A DNA stretch of 8,517 nt from Bacteroidota bacterium. GTDB taxonomy: Bacteria > Bacteroidota > Bacteroidia > Bacteroidales > JAKIYJ01. Where the stretch lies: NCBI GenBank assembly GCA_022708585.1, contig JAKIYJ010000053.1, positions 1 through 8,517 of the forward strand, read 5' to 3'. The stretch's first letter is position 1. Each line of letters begins with the position of its first letter. Under the pieces are notes generated by a model that worked only from the letters and a program-made list of their open reading frames with translations, was not told where the DNA came from and did not search any database. Positions 1 through 5,779 of the stretch are shown here, in pieces. The translations under genes were made by a program, and so were the position numbers.

Positions 1-1027
1 CCATTGAACCCCCAGCACCTGTGATAGCCGTATCAAATCTGGATTCTTGAAAAATAAGTGAAGCAAGCAGCCGCCAATCCCAGCCCAATTCATTACTTAA
101 CTTTTTCAATTCTTCATCATAGATAGATATTCTGTTCCCATTTAATGAAAAATATTTGTCTTTTAACATTCCTGAATATACAGGATTTTTAAAATACTTT
201 ATATAAAGATTCTTATATTTAGCAGTTTTAATAAAGTCTTTAATCCATAAGTTCAAAGTATCAAGTAATTCAGGTGAATTATGCCTCACAATCCAATTTA
301 AAGATTCATAAACCGGAAGTGCAGTATTAAAATCCAGATTCGAAAATAAATTTTTATATAATATGGCTATGTGTGCATTCGACATTGCATAATTAATTTC
401 ACCTTTATTTACTAATGTTATCAATTCATAATATCCTATATCAGGAATTCTTGTGATAAAAATAGAGTTTCCATCAATTAATATATAATCATTATTTATT
501 TTATAATACAGGGAAGATTGAGATGGAATAAAAACCGTTTTGCCTTTTAATTGATTCACATTTTTTATTAAAATCTTATTAAGAGAATCATTAGAAATTG
601 TATGCCAATTATCAGGTTTACTTTGAACAAGTAGATATTGGACATAAGCAAAAGGTTCAGAACGGGAAATATATTTTGAATAAAGTTTATTTTCAGGCAC
701 TGGCATAGCAATAATATCACATTTATTATTTATAAGATTTTTTAGAGCTTTATTATAATCCTCTATTACTTGTACCTCCAGAGTAACATTCAGATAATCA
801 GCAAAATTTTGTAGCAGTTCAAGTTGAAATCCCATTGGATGACCACGATATATAAAATAGTCAATAGAATTATTATCAATTATGGCTATTAGCTTGCCAT
901 CTTTTTTAATTTGTTGAATATCTTTTATTACAGGAGGTTTATTTTTTTTATAAGGGGCATCTACAATAAACAATAAAAAAGTAAAAATAAATATAATTAT
1001 ATATTTATTTGGCAATATTTTATGCAT
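1..1027 (-). CDS. mltF: MltF-like membrane-bound lytic murein transglycosylase (partial, C-terminus off left edge)
   Basis: This reading frame runs from ATG at 1027-1025 to the left edge without a stop, giving 342 residues. Residues about 9-22 are a hydrophobic stretch after a basic start, a signal peptide or N-terminal anchor; no lipobox cysteine is visible. Residues about 44-280 resemble a family 3 periplasmic solute-binding domain (GKLIAII near the start, GFQLELLQNFADYLNV at 66-81, then CDIIAMPVPE). From about 303 an SLT transglycosylase domain begins; GWDWRLLASLIFQESRFD (315-332) carries the presumed catalytic Glu328, and the GAGGSM at the edge fits the next SLT motif. MltF enzymes cleave peptidoglycan glycan strands with formation of 1,6-anhydro-muramyl ends. 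Family members are usually about 450-500 residues, so roughly a quarter is missing. The order of domains (binding domain, then SLT) separates MltF from plain Slt or from amino-acid-binding proteins. The cellular role here is inferred from the family. Confidence 0.86.
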   Translation of the reverse strand, partial: MHKILPNKYIIIFIFTFLLFIVDAPYKKNKPPVIKDIQQIKKDGKLIAIIDNNSIDYFIYRGHPMGFQLELLQNFADYLNVTLEVQVIEDYNKALKNLINNKCDIIAMPVPENKLYSKYISRSEPFAYVQYLLVQSKPDNWHTISNDSLNKILIKNVNQLKGKTVFIPSQSSLYYKINNDYILIDGNSIFITRIPDIGYYELITLVNKGEINYAMSNAHIAILYKNLFSNLDFNTALPVYESLNWIVRHNSPELLDTLNLWIKDFIKTAKYKNLYIKYFKNPVYSGMLKDKYFSLNGNRISIYDEELKKLSNELGWDWRLLASLIFQESRFDTAITGAGGSM

Positions 1028-1033
1028 AAATTT

Positions 1034-1057
1034 TATATAAATAATATTATTTATATA
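1034..1057. repeat. 24-bp perfect A/T palindrome just upstream of the mltF-like start
   Basis: Positions 1034-1057 form a perfect, loopless palindrome centred between 1045 and 1046, made only of A and T (core AATAATATTATT). It ends 6 bp before the mltF-like ATG and lies between that gene and the repeat element at 1067. It could be an operator-like site or a cruciform, but in DNA this AT-rich such palindromes can arise by chance, so no function is assigned. Confidence 0.35.
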
Positions 1058-1066
1058 TTAATTTAT

Positions 1067-1213
1067 GAGCCCACTCCGAAAAGTCATTTTTATCTTGAAT
1101 TGTTTTTTGATAAAATAAATAAATTAATTTCATAGATAAATTAATTAAAAATATAGATAAATTTAATTACGAAATTGTTGAAATTAAATTTTTAGACTTT
1201 TCGGGGTGGGTTC
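1067..1213. mobile_element. MITE-like non-coding element, copy 1 (intact ends, 6-bp target duplication)
   Basis: The element is 147 bp and bounded by inverted repeats: GAGCCCACTCCGAAAAGTC at 1067-1085, and its complement with two mismatches at 1195-1213 (GACTTTTCGGGGTGGGTTC). The direct repeat ATTTAT sits exactly outside each end (1061-1066 and 1214-1219), as expected for a target-site duplication. The interior is almost pure A/T with no reading frame of note, and contains two copies of ATAGATAAATT 21 bp apart (1132-1142, 1153-1163). There is no transposase, so if mobile it would depend on an enzyme encoded elsewhere. Its right end lies 19 bp beyond the sirtuin stop codon, where the paired ends could also act as a transcript-ending hairpin. 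The transposase family cannot be named from the ends alone. Confidence 0.72.
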
Positions 1214-1232
1214 ATTTATTGAACTTTTTATT

Positions 1233-1928
1233 TTAAAATCCATTTTTCAATATATAATCTACTAATTCGGGTGTTCCTTCACCGGCTTTTTTACAAATAA
1301 TTTTCAAATTTTTTATGTTATTTACCTGACTTGCCTGAGGATCTATAATAAACTTGGGGATATTGGGAGAGGCGTTATAAATAATATATGCAGCAGGATA
1401 TACCTGGAGCGAAGTGCCAATAACTATCAAACAATCAGATAAATTAAGAACTCTATATGCTTCACTCATCATTGGAACTTCTTCACCAAACCAGACCACA
1501 TCAGGTCTTAATTGTTTGCCATATTTGCACAATTCACCAGGATTAAGTTCATAGCCTTTAATATCATATTTTAAATTGGGATCAACAGTACTTCTTGCTT
1601 TGAATATTTCACCATGTAAATGAATTACATTGGTTGATCCTGCTCTTTCATGCAAATCATCAATATTTTGAGTTATAACAAAAACCCTGTATTTTTCTTC
1701 AAGTTTAACCAATGCATAGTGAGCAGCATTGGGTTCAGTTTCCATAATATTTTTCCTTCTTTGATTATAAAATTCAAGTACTTTTTTATAATCTCTTTCC
1801 CATGCTTCTGGTGTTGCTACCTCATTAATATCATAATTGCACCATAACCCATCCGAATCTCTAAAAGTAGGGATGCCACTTTCAGCACTGATGCCAGCTC
1901 CAGTAAAAACAACTATTGTATTAGCCAT
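1233..1928 (-). CDS. cobB: SIR2-family NAD-dependent protein deacylase (sirtuin, class III-like)
   Basis: Sirtuins remove acyl groups from lysines using NAD+, releasing nicotinamide and O-acyl-ADP-ribose. With the ATG at 1928 the protein has 231 residues, normal for CobB/SIRT5-like enzymes. Visible motifs are the NAD-binding GAGISAESGIPTFRDSDGLW (10-29), TQNIDDLHERAG (86-97), HLHGE with the catalytic His105, and GTSLQVYPA (171-179). Tyr54 and Arg57 in EFYNQRRK match the Y-x-x-R pair that selects succinyl/malonyl-lysine in SIRT5 and CobB. The four zinc-binding cysteines are absent: only one Cys is present between HGE and WFGEEVP. This agrees with what I recall of Bacteroidota sirtuins. A TTG at 1958 would add ten residues (MEIVPPKINI), but it lies inside the decayed repeat at 1942-2058, so the ATG leading into MANTIVVFTGAG is preferred. 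Neither start has a clear ribosome binding site. The gene stands alone between the two repeat copies. Confidence 0.93.
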   Translation of the reverse strand: MANTIVVFTGAGISAESGIPTFRDSDGLWCNYDINEVATPEAWERDYKKVLEFYNQRRKNIMETEPNAAHYALVKLEEKYRVFVITQNIDDLHERAGSTNVIHLHGEIFKARSTVDPNLKYDIKGYELNPGELCKYGKQLRPDVVWFGEEVPMMSEAYRVLNLSDCLIVIGTSLQVYPAAYIIYNASPNIPKFIIDPQASQVNNIKNLKIICKKAGEGTPELVDYILKNGF

Positions 1929-1941
1929 AATATTTATTTTT

Positions 1942-2058
1942 GGGGGGACTATTTCCAAAATTCATTTTTATTTTGAATCGTTTTTTTGATATAATAAATT
2001 AAAATTTCATAGATAAATTCAATTATAATTTAATTTATATACTTTTCGAGGTGAATTC
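1942..2058. mobile_element. MITE-like element, copy 2 (decayed), upstream of the sirtuin gene
   Basis: This 117-bp stretch aligns in the same orientation with the element at 1067-1213. The best block is CATTTTTATTTTGAATCG (1963-1980) against CATTTTTATCTTGAATTG (1085-1102), followed by TTTTTTGATA and later TTTCATAGATAAATT. The right end ACTTTTCGAGGTGAATTC (2041-2058) matches the copy-1 end with several changes; the left end (GGGGGGACTATTTCC) is more damaged. About 30 bp of the interior is missing, including one of the two ATAGATAAATT units. The flanks ATTTTT (1936-1941) and AATTTT (2059-2064) could be an eroded 6-bp target duplication, but runs of T make this weak. The left end is 13 bp from the sirtuin ATG, so the sirtuin 5' region, and perhaps its promoter, lies in this element. 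Confidence 0.6.
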
Positions 2059-2141
2059 AATTTTTAAGTCTTACAAAATAAATCAAAAAATCAATTCCAC
2101 ATTGCCAATTTTTTTTGTTTTCTATTTTTATAATAATATTT

Positions 2142-2162
2142 TATCATTTTTATAAAATGATA
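2142..2162. other. Hairpin followed by a T-run, upstream of tRNA-Gln
   Basis: TATCATTTT (2142-2150) and AAAATGATA (2154-2162) are perfect 9-bp arms around a 3-base loop, extendable past a small bulge by AATATT on each side (2135-2140, 2165-2170). A long T-rich run follows (2169-2183). This has the shape of an intrinsic terminator on the plus strand, yet I see no plus-strand gene to its left. It may instead be a structured promoter region for the tRNA, or a chance product of low-complexity sequence. Confidence 0.4.
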
Positions 2163-2176
2163 TTAATATTTTTTTT

Positions 2177-2184
2177 TATTTTTG
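2177..2184 (+). promoter_or_regulatory. Putative Bacteroidota -7 box for tRNA-Gln
   Basis: TATTTTTG matches the TAnnTTTG -7 consensus and ends 9 bp before the first base of the tRNA, a sensible distance for initiation just upstream of the mature 5' end. No good TTG -33 element occurs 19-21 bp further left; only an ATG at 2157-2159 is near. The match is therefore partial. Confidence 0.42.
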
Positions 2185-2193
2185 CAAAAAAAT

Positions 2194-2269
2194 TGTCCGA
2201 TAGTGTAATTGGCAACACGTCTGATTTTGGTTCAGAAGAGTCCAGGTTCGAACCCTGGTCGGACAACCA
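2194..2269 (+). tRNA. tRNA-Gln, anticodon TTG, with encoded CCA
   Basis: The 76-nt sequence folds as a full cloverleaf. The acceptor stem TGTCCGA (2194-2200) pairs perfectly with TCGGACA (2259-2265). The anticodon stem TCTGA/TCAGA encloses the loop TTTTGGT (2225-2231), which gives anticodon TTG at 2227-2229 for glutamine CAA codons. The T arm is CCAGG-TTCGAAC-CCTGG (2242-2258). The discriminator A at 2266 is followed by encoded CCA (2267-2269). The U1-A72 first pair is a known feature of bacterial tRNA-Gln. It stands as a single gene; the 121 bp to the manC stop show no other RNA gene or convincing terminator. Confidence 0.97.
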
Positions 2270-2390
2270 AAATGTTTTATATTTTCGATTAAAACTGTTA
2301 ATTTTTTAAATAATACTATTTTGTTTCAGCATTTGCGGGGATAATATTTATCAAGAATCGTAAAATCAGAACACACTTCCCTCTCAAAAA

Positions 2391-3482
2391 TTAAATATAT
2401 TTTTCTCCTTTTTTTACTAATACATCATTTACAAATTTCCGTATTTGCTGTTCTTCACTTTTTTTACAAATCAGCAGTACATTATCGGCTTCGACTACAA
2501 TATAATCCTGTAAGCCTTGTATTACAGCAAGTTTATTTTTATTTATATTTATAATGCAATTATTTGTATCATAAGTTATAATATTTTTACCATTAATGCA
2601 ATTTTCTTCTTCATTTTTAGGCAATATCTCATAAAGAGAGCCCCATGTTCCAAGGTCAGACCATCTAAAATTTGACCTGAGCACATAAACGTTTGATGCC
2701 TTCTCCATAATGCCATAATCTATTGATATACTTTTACATACTGTGTATGTATCTCTTATATAATCTTCTTCTTGCGAAGTATTTAAATATCTGGAGGCAT
2801 CTGCAAACAAATCGTTTATTTCAGGTAAATATTTATCAAACGCATTTAAAATACTCTTCAAAGACCATATAAATATTCCCGAATTCCATAAAAAGTCGCC
2901 ACTGTTTACAAAAGATTTAGCCATTTCATAAGCCGGTTTTTCAGTAAAAGTTTTAACCTTAAATATTCGTGGGTCCTCTGGAAAAACGATTTCATCCTTA
3001 AATTGAATATATCCATAACCAGTATCAGGGCGAGTGGGTGTTATCCCAAGCGTAAGCAGCCAGTCATTTTTTCGTGTTGCGTTCAAAGCCGATTGAATAA
3101 TTTCAATAAAAATATCATCATCCATAATAATGTGGTCGGAAGGAGCAAAAACAACATTGGCATCAGGACAAATCAAAGATATTTTATGACTTGACAGAGC
3201 TATACAGGGTGCGGTATTCCTTCTGGCTGTTTCACATATAATCTGCCTGTCTTCAATACCTTCTATTTGCTCTTTCACAAGATTTTTATAGGCTATATTG
3301 GTAATAATAAAAATATTTTCACGAGGAAAAATTTTTAAAAATCTTTTATATGTTTGTTGTATTAATGTTTCCCCAGTTCCTAATATGTCTATAAACTGTT
3401 TGGGATGTGTTGTTCTACTTATAGGCCAAAACCGTGTACCAACTCCGCCTGCCATTATAACGCAATAATCATTTTTTGTCAT
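2391..3482 (-). CDS. manC: Mannose-1-phosphate guanylyltransferase (GDP-mannose pyrophosphorylase)
   Basis: The enzyme makes GDP-mannose and pyrophosphate from GTP and mannose-1-phosphate in the cytoplasm, feeding GDP-mannose, GDP-fucose and related sugars to surface polysaccharide and glycoprotein synthesis. The 363-residue protein starts at ATG 3482-3480. It shows the nucleotidyltransferase signature AGGVGTRFWPISR (11-23) with the HPKQF lysine (26-30), ETARRNTAPC (84-93), the metal-site motif PSDH (115-118), TGYGYIQF (154-161), FTEKP (179-183), NSGIF (200-204) and WSDLGTWGS (274-282). After about residue 290 there is a short left-handed beta-helix-type tail. The length fits the one-domain ManC usual in Bacteroidota; the fused phosphomannose isomerase domain of the about 470-residue proteobacterial ManC/AlgA is absent. 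It is transcribed divergently from nif3 and is not next to other sugar genes here. Confidence 0.95.
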   Translation of the reverse strand: MTKNDYCVIMAGGVGTRFWPISRTTHPKQFIDILGTGETLIQQTYKRFLKIFPRENIFIITNIAYKNLVKEQIEGIEDRQIICETARRNTAPCIALSSHKISLICPDANVVFAPSDHIIMDDDIFIEIIQSALNATRKNDWLLTLGITPTRPDTGYGYIQFKDEIVFPEDPRIFKVKTFTEKPAYEMAKSFVNSGDFLWNSGIFIWSLKSILNAFDKYLPEINDLFADASRYLNTSQEEDYIRDTYTVCKSISIDYGIMEKASNVYVLRSNFRWSDLGTWGSLYEILPKNEEENCINGKNIITYDTNNCIININKNKLAVIQGLQDYIVVEADNVLLICKKSEEQQIRKFVNDVLVKKGEKYI

Positions 3483-3517
3483 TTCTTCATTTTATTTTTA
3501 TGTTTCTAATTATTTGG

Positions 3518-3548
3518 CAAACCTAATTCAATTTTTTAAAAAAGACAA
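3518..3548 (-). promoter_or_regulatory. Putative manC promoter, Bacteroidota sigma-factor type
   Basis: Read on the minus strand, TTG (3548-3546) is followed after 20 bp by TAGGTTTG (3525-3518), an exact match to the TTG / TAnnTTTG consensus of Bacteroidota housekeeping promoters. Initiation would fall near 3512-3508, leaving a leader of about 30 nt before the manC ATG. This is the best promoter match I found in the window. Confidence 0.6.
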
Positions 3549-3620
3549 CAAAATTTATAAAATTTTATATTTATATTATATTATCAATTTGTTAATTGAT
3601 TAATTTTGTTTTTTATTAAA

Positions 3621-4721
3621 ATGAGTATTAAACTTAAAGAAATAATACAAATCATCGAAAATAATATCCCTCTTGCATTGCAGGAAGAATATGACAATTG
3701 TGGTTTACAAACAGGCGATACTTCACAGGAAATAAATTCAATATTAATATCTCTCGATATAAATAGTAATATTATAGACGAGGCTATTGAAAAACAATGT
3801 CAACTTGTGATAAGTCATCATCCCTTGATTTTTTCTCCTTTGAAAAAAATTATAGAAGGTACTGATGCAAGCAATACCTTGATAAAAGCTATTAGAAATA
3901 ATATTGCACTGTATTCTATTCATACAAATCTTGATAATTATTACGATGGATTGAATAAATATGTGGCTAAGCGATTAGGTTTAGTAGATATAAAAATACT
4001 ATCTCCTACAGATAATTTTATTAGAAAACTTGTAACTTTTTGTCCTGTTGAACATGCTGAAAAGGTTAGAGAAGCACTTTTTAACGCAGGTGCAGGTCAT
4101 ATAGGCAACTACGATAAGTGCAGTTTTAATGTAGAGGGTACAGGAACTTTTAGACCACTGGAAGGAACTAACCCATATTCAGGCCATATAAACGAAACAT
4201 ATCACGGTAAAGAAATTAGAATTGAAACCGTATTCCCTTCTTACCTTGAAAATAAAATTTTAAAAGCCCTTTTTGAAAGTCATCCTTATGAAGAAGTTGC
4301 TTATGATATTTATAATCTAAAAAATAAATGGGAAAAAGCTGGAAGTGGTATAAGTGGCATTTTAACTTCTCCATTAAAACAAACTGATTTTATTCAACTT
4401 TTGAAAAATGTATTTAAAATCCCTTGCATCAGGCATAATGAATTATATGATAAAAATGTTACAACAGTTGCTTTATGCACCGGAGGAGGCTCTTTTTTAA
4501 TTAAAAATGCAATAAATGAAAAAAAAGATGCATTTATTAGTGCTGATTTAAAATATCATAATTTTATTGAAGCAGAAAATTCTATACTACTGGCCGATTG
4601 CGGGCATTTTGAAACCGAAATATTTGCAAGAGAAATTATTAGAGATATACTTATTAAAAATTTTCCTAACTTTGCAATCTTTATTTCTGATAAAGAAAAA
4701 AATCCTGTTAATTATTCCTGA
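3621..4721 (+). CDS. Nif3-like dinuclear metal-centre protein (YqfO/YbgI family) with PII-like insert
   Basis: Nif3/DUF34 proteins form hexameric toroids with a two-metal site facing the cavity. Databases often call them GTP cyclohydrolase 1 type 2, but the true function is uncertain. The product from the ATG at 3621 has 366 residues. Candidate metal ligands are visible: His66 and His67 in VISHHPLIF, His101 and Asp105 in SIHTNLD, and His329 and Glu331 in DCGHFETE. EEYDNCGLQTG (22-32) is the N-terminal family motif. Residues about 136-240 form the extra PII/CutA-like domain (GAGHIGNYDKCSF, later SHPYEEVAYDIY), found in the long YqfO form but absent from the about 250-residue E. coli YbgI. A TTG at 3606 could add five residues, but the ATG aligns with the usual MSIKLKEII start. 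The zinc-ribbon gene begins 21 bp downstream, so the two are probably co-transcribed. Confidence 0.93.
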   Translation: MSIKLKEIIQIIENNIPLALQEEYDNCGLQTGDTSQEINSILISLDINSNIIDEAIEKQCQLVISHHPLIFSPLKKIIEGTDASNTLIKAIRNNIALYSIHTNLDNYYDGLNKYVAKRLGLVDIKILSPTDNFIRKLVTFCPVEHAEKVREALFNAGAGHIGNYDKCSFNVEGTGTFRPLEGTNPYSGHINETYHGKEIRIETVFPSYLENKILKALFESHPYEEVAYDIYNLKNKWEKAGSGISGILTSPLKQTDFIQLLKNVFKIPCIRHNELYDKNVTTVALCTGGGSFLIKNAINEKKDAFISADLKYHNFIEAENSILLADCGHFETEIFAREIIRDILIKNFPNFAIFISDKEKNPVNYS

Positions 4722-4742
4722 AATCCTTGTAATATATTAAAT

Positions 4743-5696
4743 ATGAACAAGTCCGAAATTAAATCAAAATCTGATGATAAAAACAGCAAAAAATCATCTG
4801 TTAAAAATGATAAAAATATGACTGATTCTAATACTTCCAGAAAAAAAATAAAAATAAATGAAAAATATGTAGATAAAACAGATAATAATGACGTTGAAAC
4901 TATTATATTTAAAAACCCTGATAAATCTGAGCAGGATGAAAAAAATCCTGAAGTTTCAATTGAACAAAAACTAATTGCCCTGTACAGTCTTCAGCAAATA
5001 GATTCCGAAATTGATAAAATTAAAATTATTAGAGGCGAACTGCCATTAGAAGTTCAGGATCTTGAAGATGAAATAGCCGGGTTAGAAACAAGAATTGAAA
5101 ATCTTAATAAAGAAATTGAAGATCTTAAAACTCAAATTGCTGAAAAACAAAATGCTATTGTTGAACACAAATCTCTGATAAAAAAATATGAAACTCAATT
5201 GATGAACGTTCGCAATAATAGAGAATATGATGCTATTAAAAAGGAAATAGAATATCAGGACCTTGAAATACAACTTTGCGAAAAAAGAATCAAAGAATAC
5301 ACAGCATCTCTTGAAGTAAAAAATGAAACGGTCGCTCAATCTATCCAAAAACTCGACGAAAAGAAAAAAGATTTTGTTAACAAAAAAAAAGAACTCGTAG
5401 ATATTATTAATGAAACTGAAAAGGAAGAATCTAAATTAAAGAAAAAATCAATTGAACTTCAATCTTATATAGAACCACGATTACTCAACGCCTACACCCG
5501 AATACGTCAAAATGCACGCAATGGCCTTGCTATCGTTTTAGTTGAAAGAGATGCCTGCGGCGGATGCTTTAGCAAAATACCACCTCAACGTCAACTCGAT
5601 ATTCGTATGCATAAAAAAATTATAGTCTGTGAATATTGCGGACGAATATTAATTGATAATGAAATTGCAGAAATTGTTAATAAGCAACTTGCGTGA
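4743..5696 (+). CDS. Coiled-coil protein with C-terminal C4 zinc ribbon (COG1579-like)
   Basis: This 317-residue protein has three parts. Residues 1 to about 72 are a Lys/Asp/Asn/Ser-rich, probably disordered extension. Residues about 73-245 are a long charged helical region with heptad character, forming an antiparallel coiled coil; the turn-region motif VRNNREYDAIKKEIE (156-170) is characteristic of the family. Residues about 246-317 hold a zinc ribbon with CGGC (272-275) and CEYC (296-299) and the linker SKIPPQRQLDIR. The family is conserved and often described as nucleic-acid binding, but no function is established. In Bacteroidota it commonly follows nif3, as here with a 21-bp gap, which suggests shared function. 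The start at 4743 is the first in-frame ATG after nif3; a later ATG at residue 26 would shorten only the low-complexity tail. Confidence 0.9.
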   Translation: MNKSEIKSKSDDKNSKKSSVKNDKNMTDSNTSRKKIKINEKYVDKTDNNDVETIIFKNPDKSEQDEKNPEVSIEQKLIALYSLQQIDSEIDKIKIIRGELPLEVQDLEDEIAGLETRIENLNKEIEDLKTQIAEKQNAIVEHKSLIKKYETQLMNVRNNREYDAIKKEIEYQDLEIQLCEKRIKEYTASLEVKNETVAQSIQKLDEKKKDFVNKKKELVDIINETEKEESKLKKKSIELQSYIEPRLLNAYTRIRQNARNGLAIVLVERDACGGCFSKIPPQRQLDIRMHKKIIVCEYCGRILIDNEIAEIVNKQLA

Positions 5697-5717
5697 TTTT
5701 TTTTCTCATAGATTAAA

Positions 5718-5725
5718 TAATTTTG
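5718..5725 (+). promoter_or_regulatory. Possible -7 box for the Spy/CpxP-like gene
   Basis: TAATTTTG matches TAnnTTTG and lies 54 bp before the ATG at 5780, which would give a leader of about 45-50 nt. The nearest upstream TTG (5689-5691) is 26 bp away, too far for the usual 19-21 bp spacing, so only half of the promoter is supported. The T-rich run at 5696-5705 lies in between. Confidence 0.32.
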
Positions 5726-5779
5726 ATAAACAACAACAAAATAAAAATAAACCTAAATAATAATTTAAAACACACACAA

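Noticed and set aside
1650..1847. Plus-strand open frame of 65 codons
   Set aside because: It is antisense to the well-supported sirtuin gene, low in complexity (Phe/Ile-rich) and has no recognisable motif.
1061..2064. Composite transposon carrying the sirtuin gene between two repeat copies
   Set aside because: There is no transposase, copy 1 has its own flanking ATTTAT duplication, and no outer duplication spanning both copies is seen. Independent insertions explain it more simply.
2115..2309. Plus-strand open frame of 64 codons
   Set aside because: It runs straight through the tRNA-Gln gene; the front is a T-run translated as Phe/Ile.
2270..2390. A terminator or small RNA between tRNA-Gln and manC
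   Set aside because: Only 4-5 bp stems were found (for example GATAA/TTATC around 2340-2353); nothing distinguishes them from chance.
3003..3194. Plus-strand open frame of 63 codons
   Set aside because: It is antisense to manC, with no motif or start signal.
3601..3608. TAATTTTG as the nif3 promoter
   Set aside because: It matches the -7 consensus but has no TTG at 19-21 bp upstream, only one at 10 bp, and would leave a leader of a few bases. Too weak to list as a feature.
5082..5348. Minus-strand open frame of 88 codons
   Set aside because: It is antisense to the coiled-coil region; the Phe-rich translation is the complement of Lys/Glu codons.
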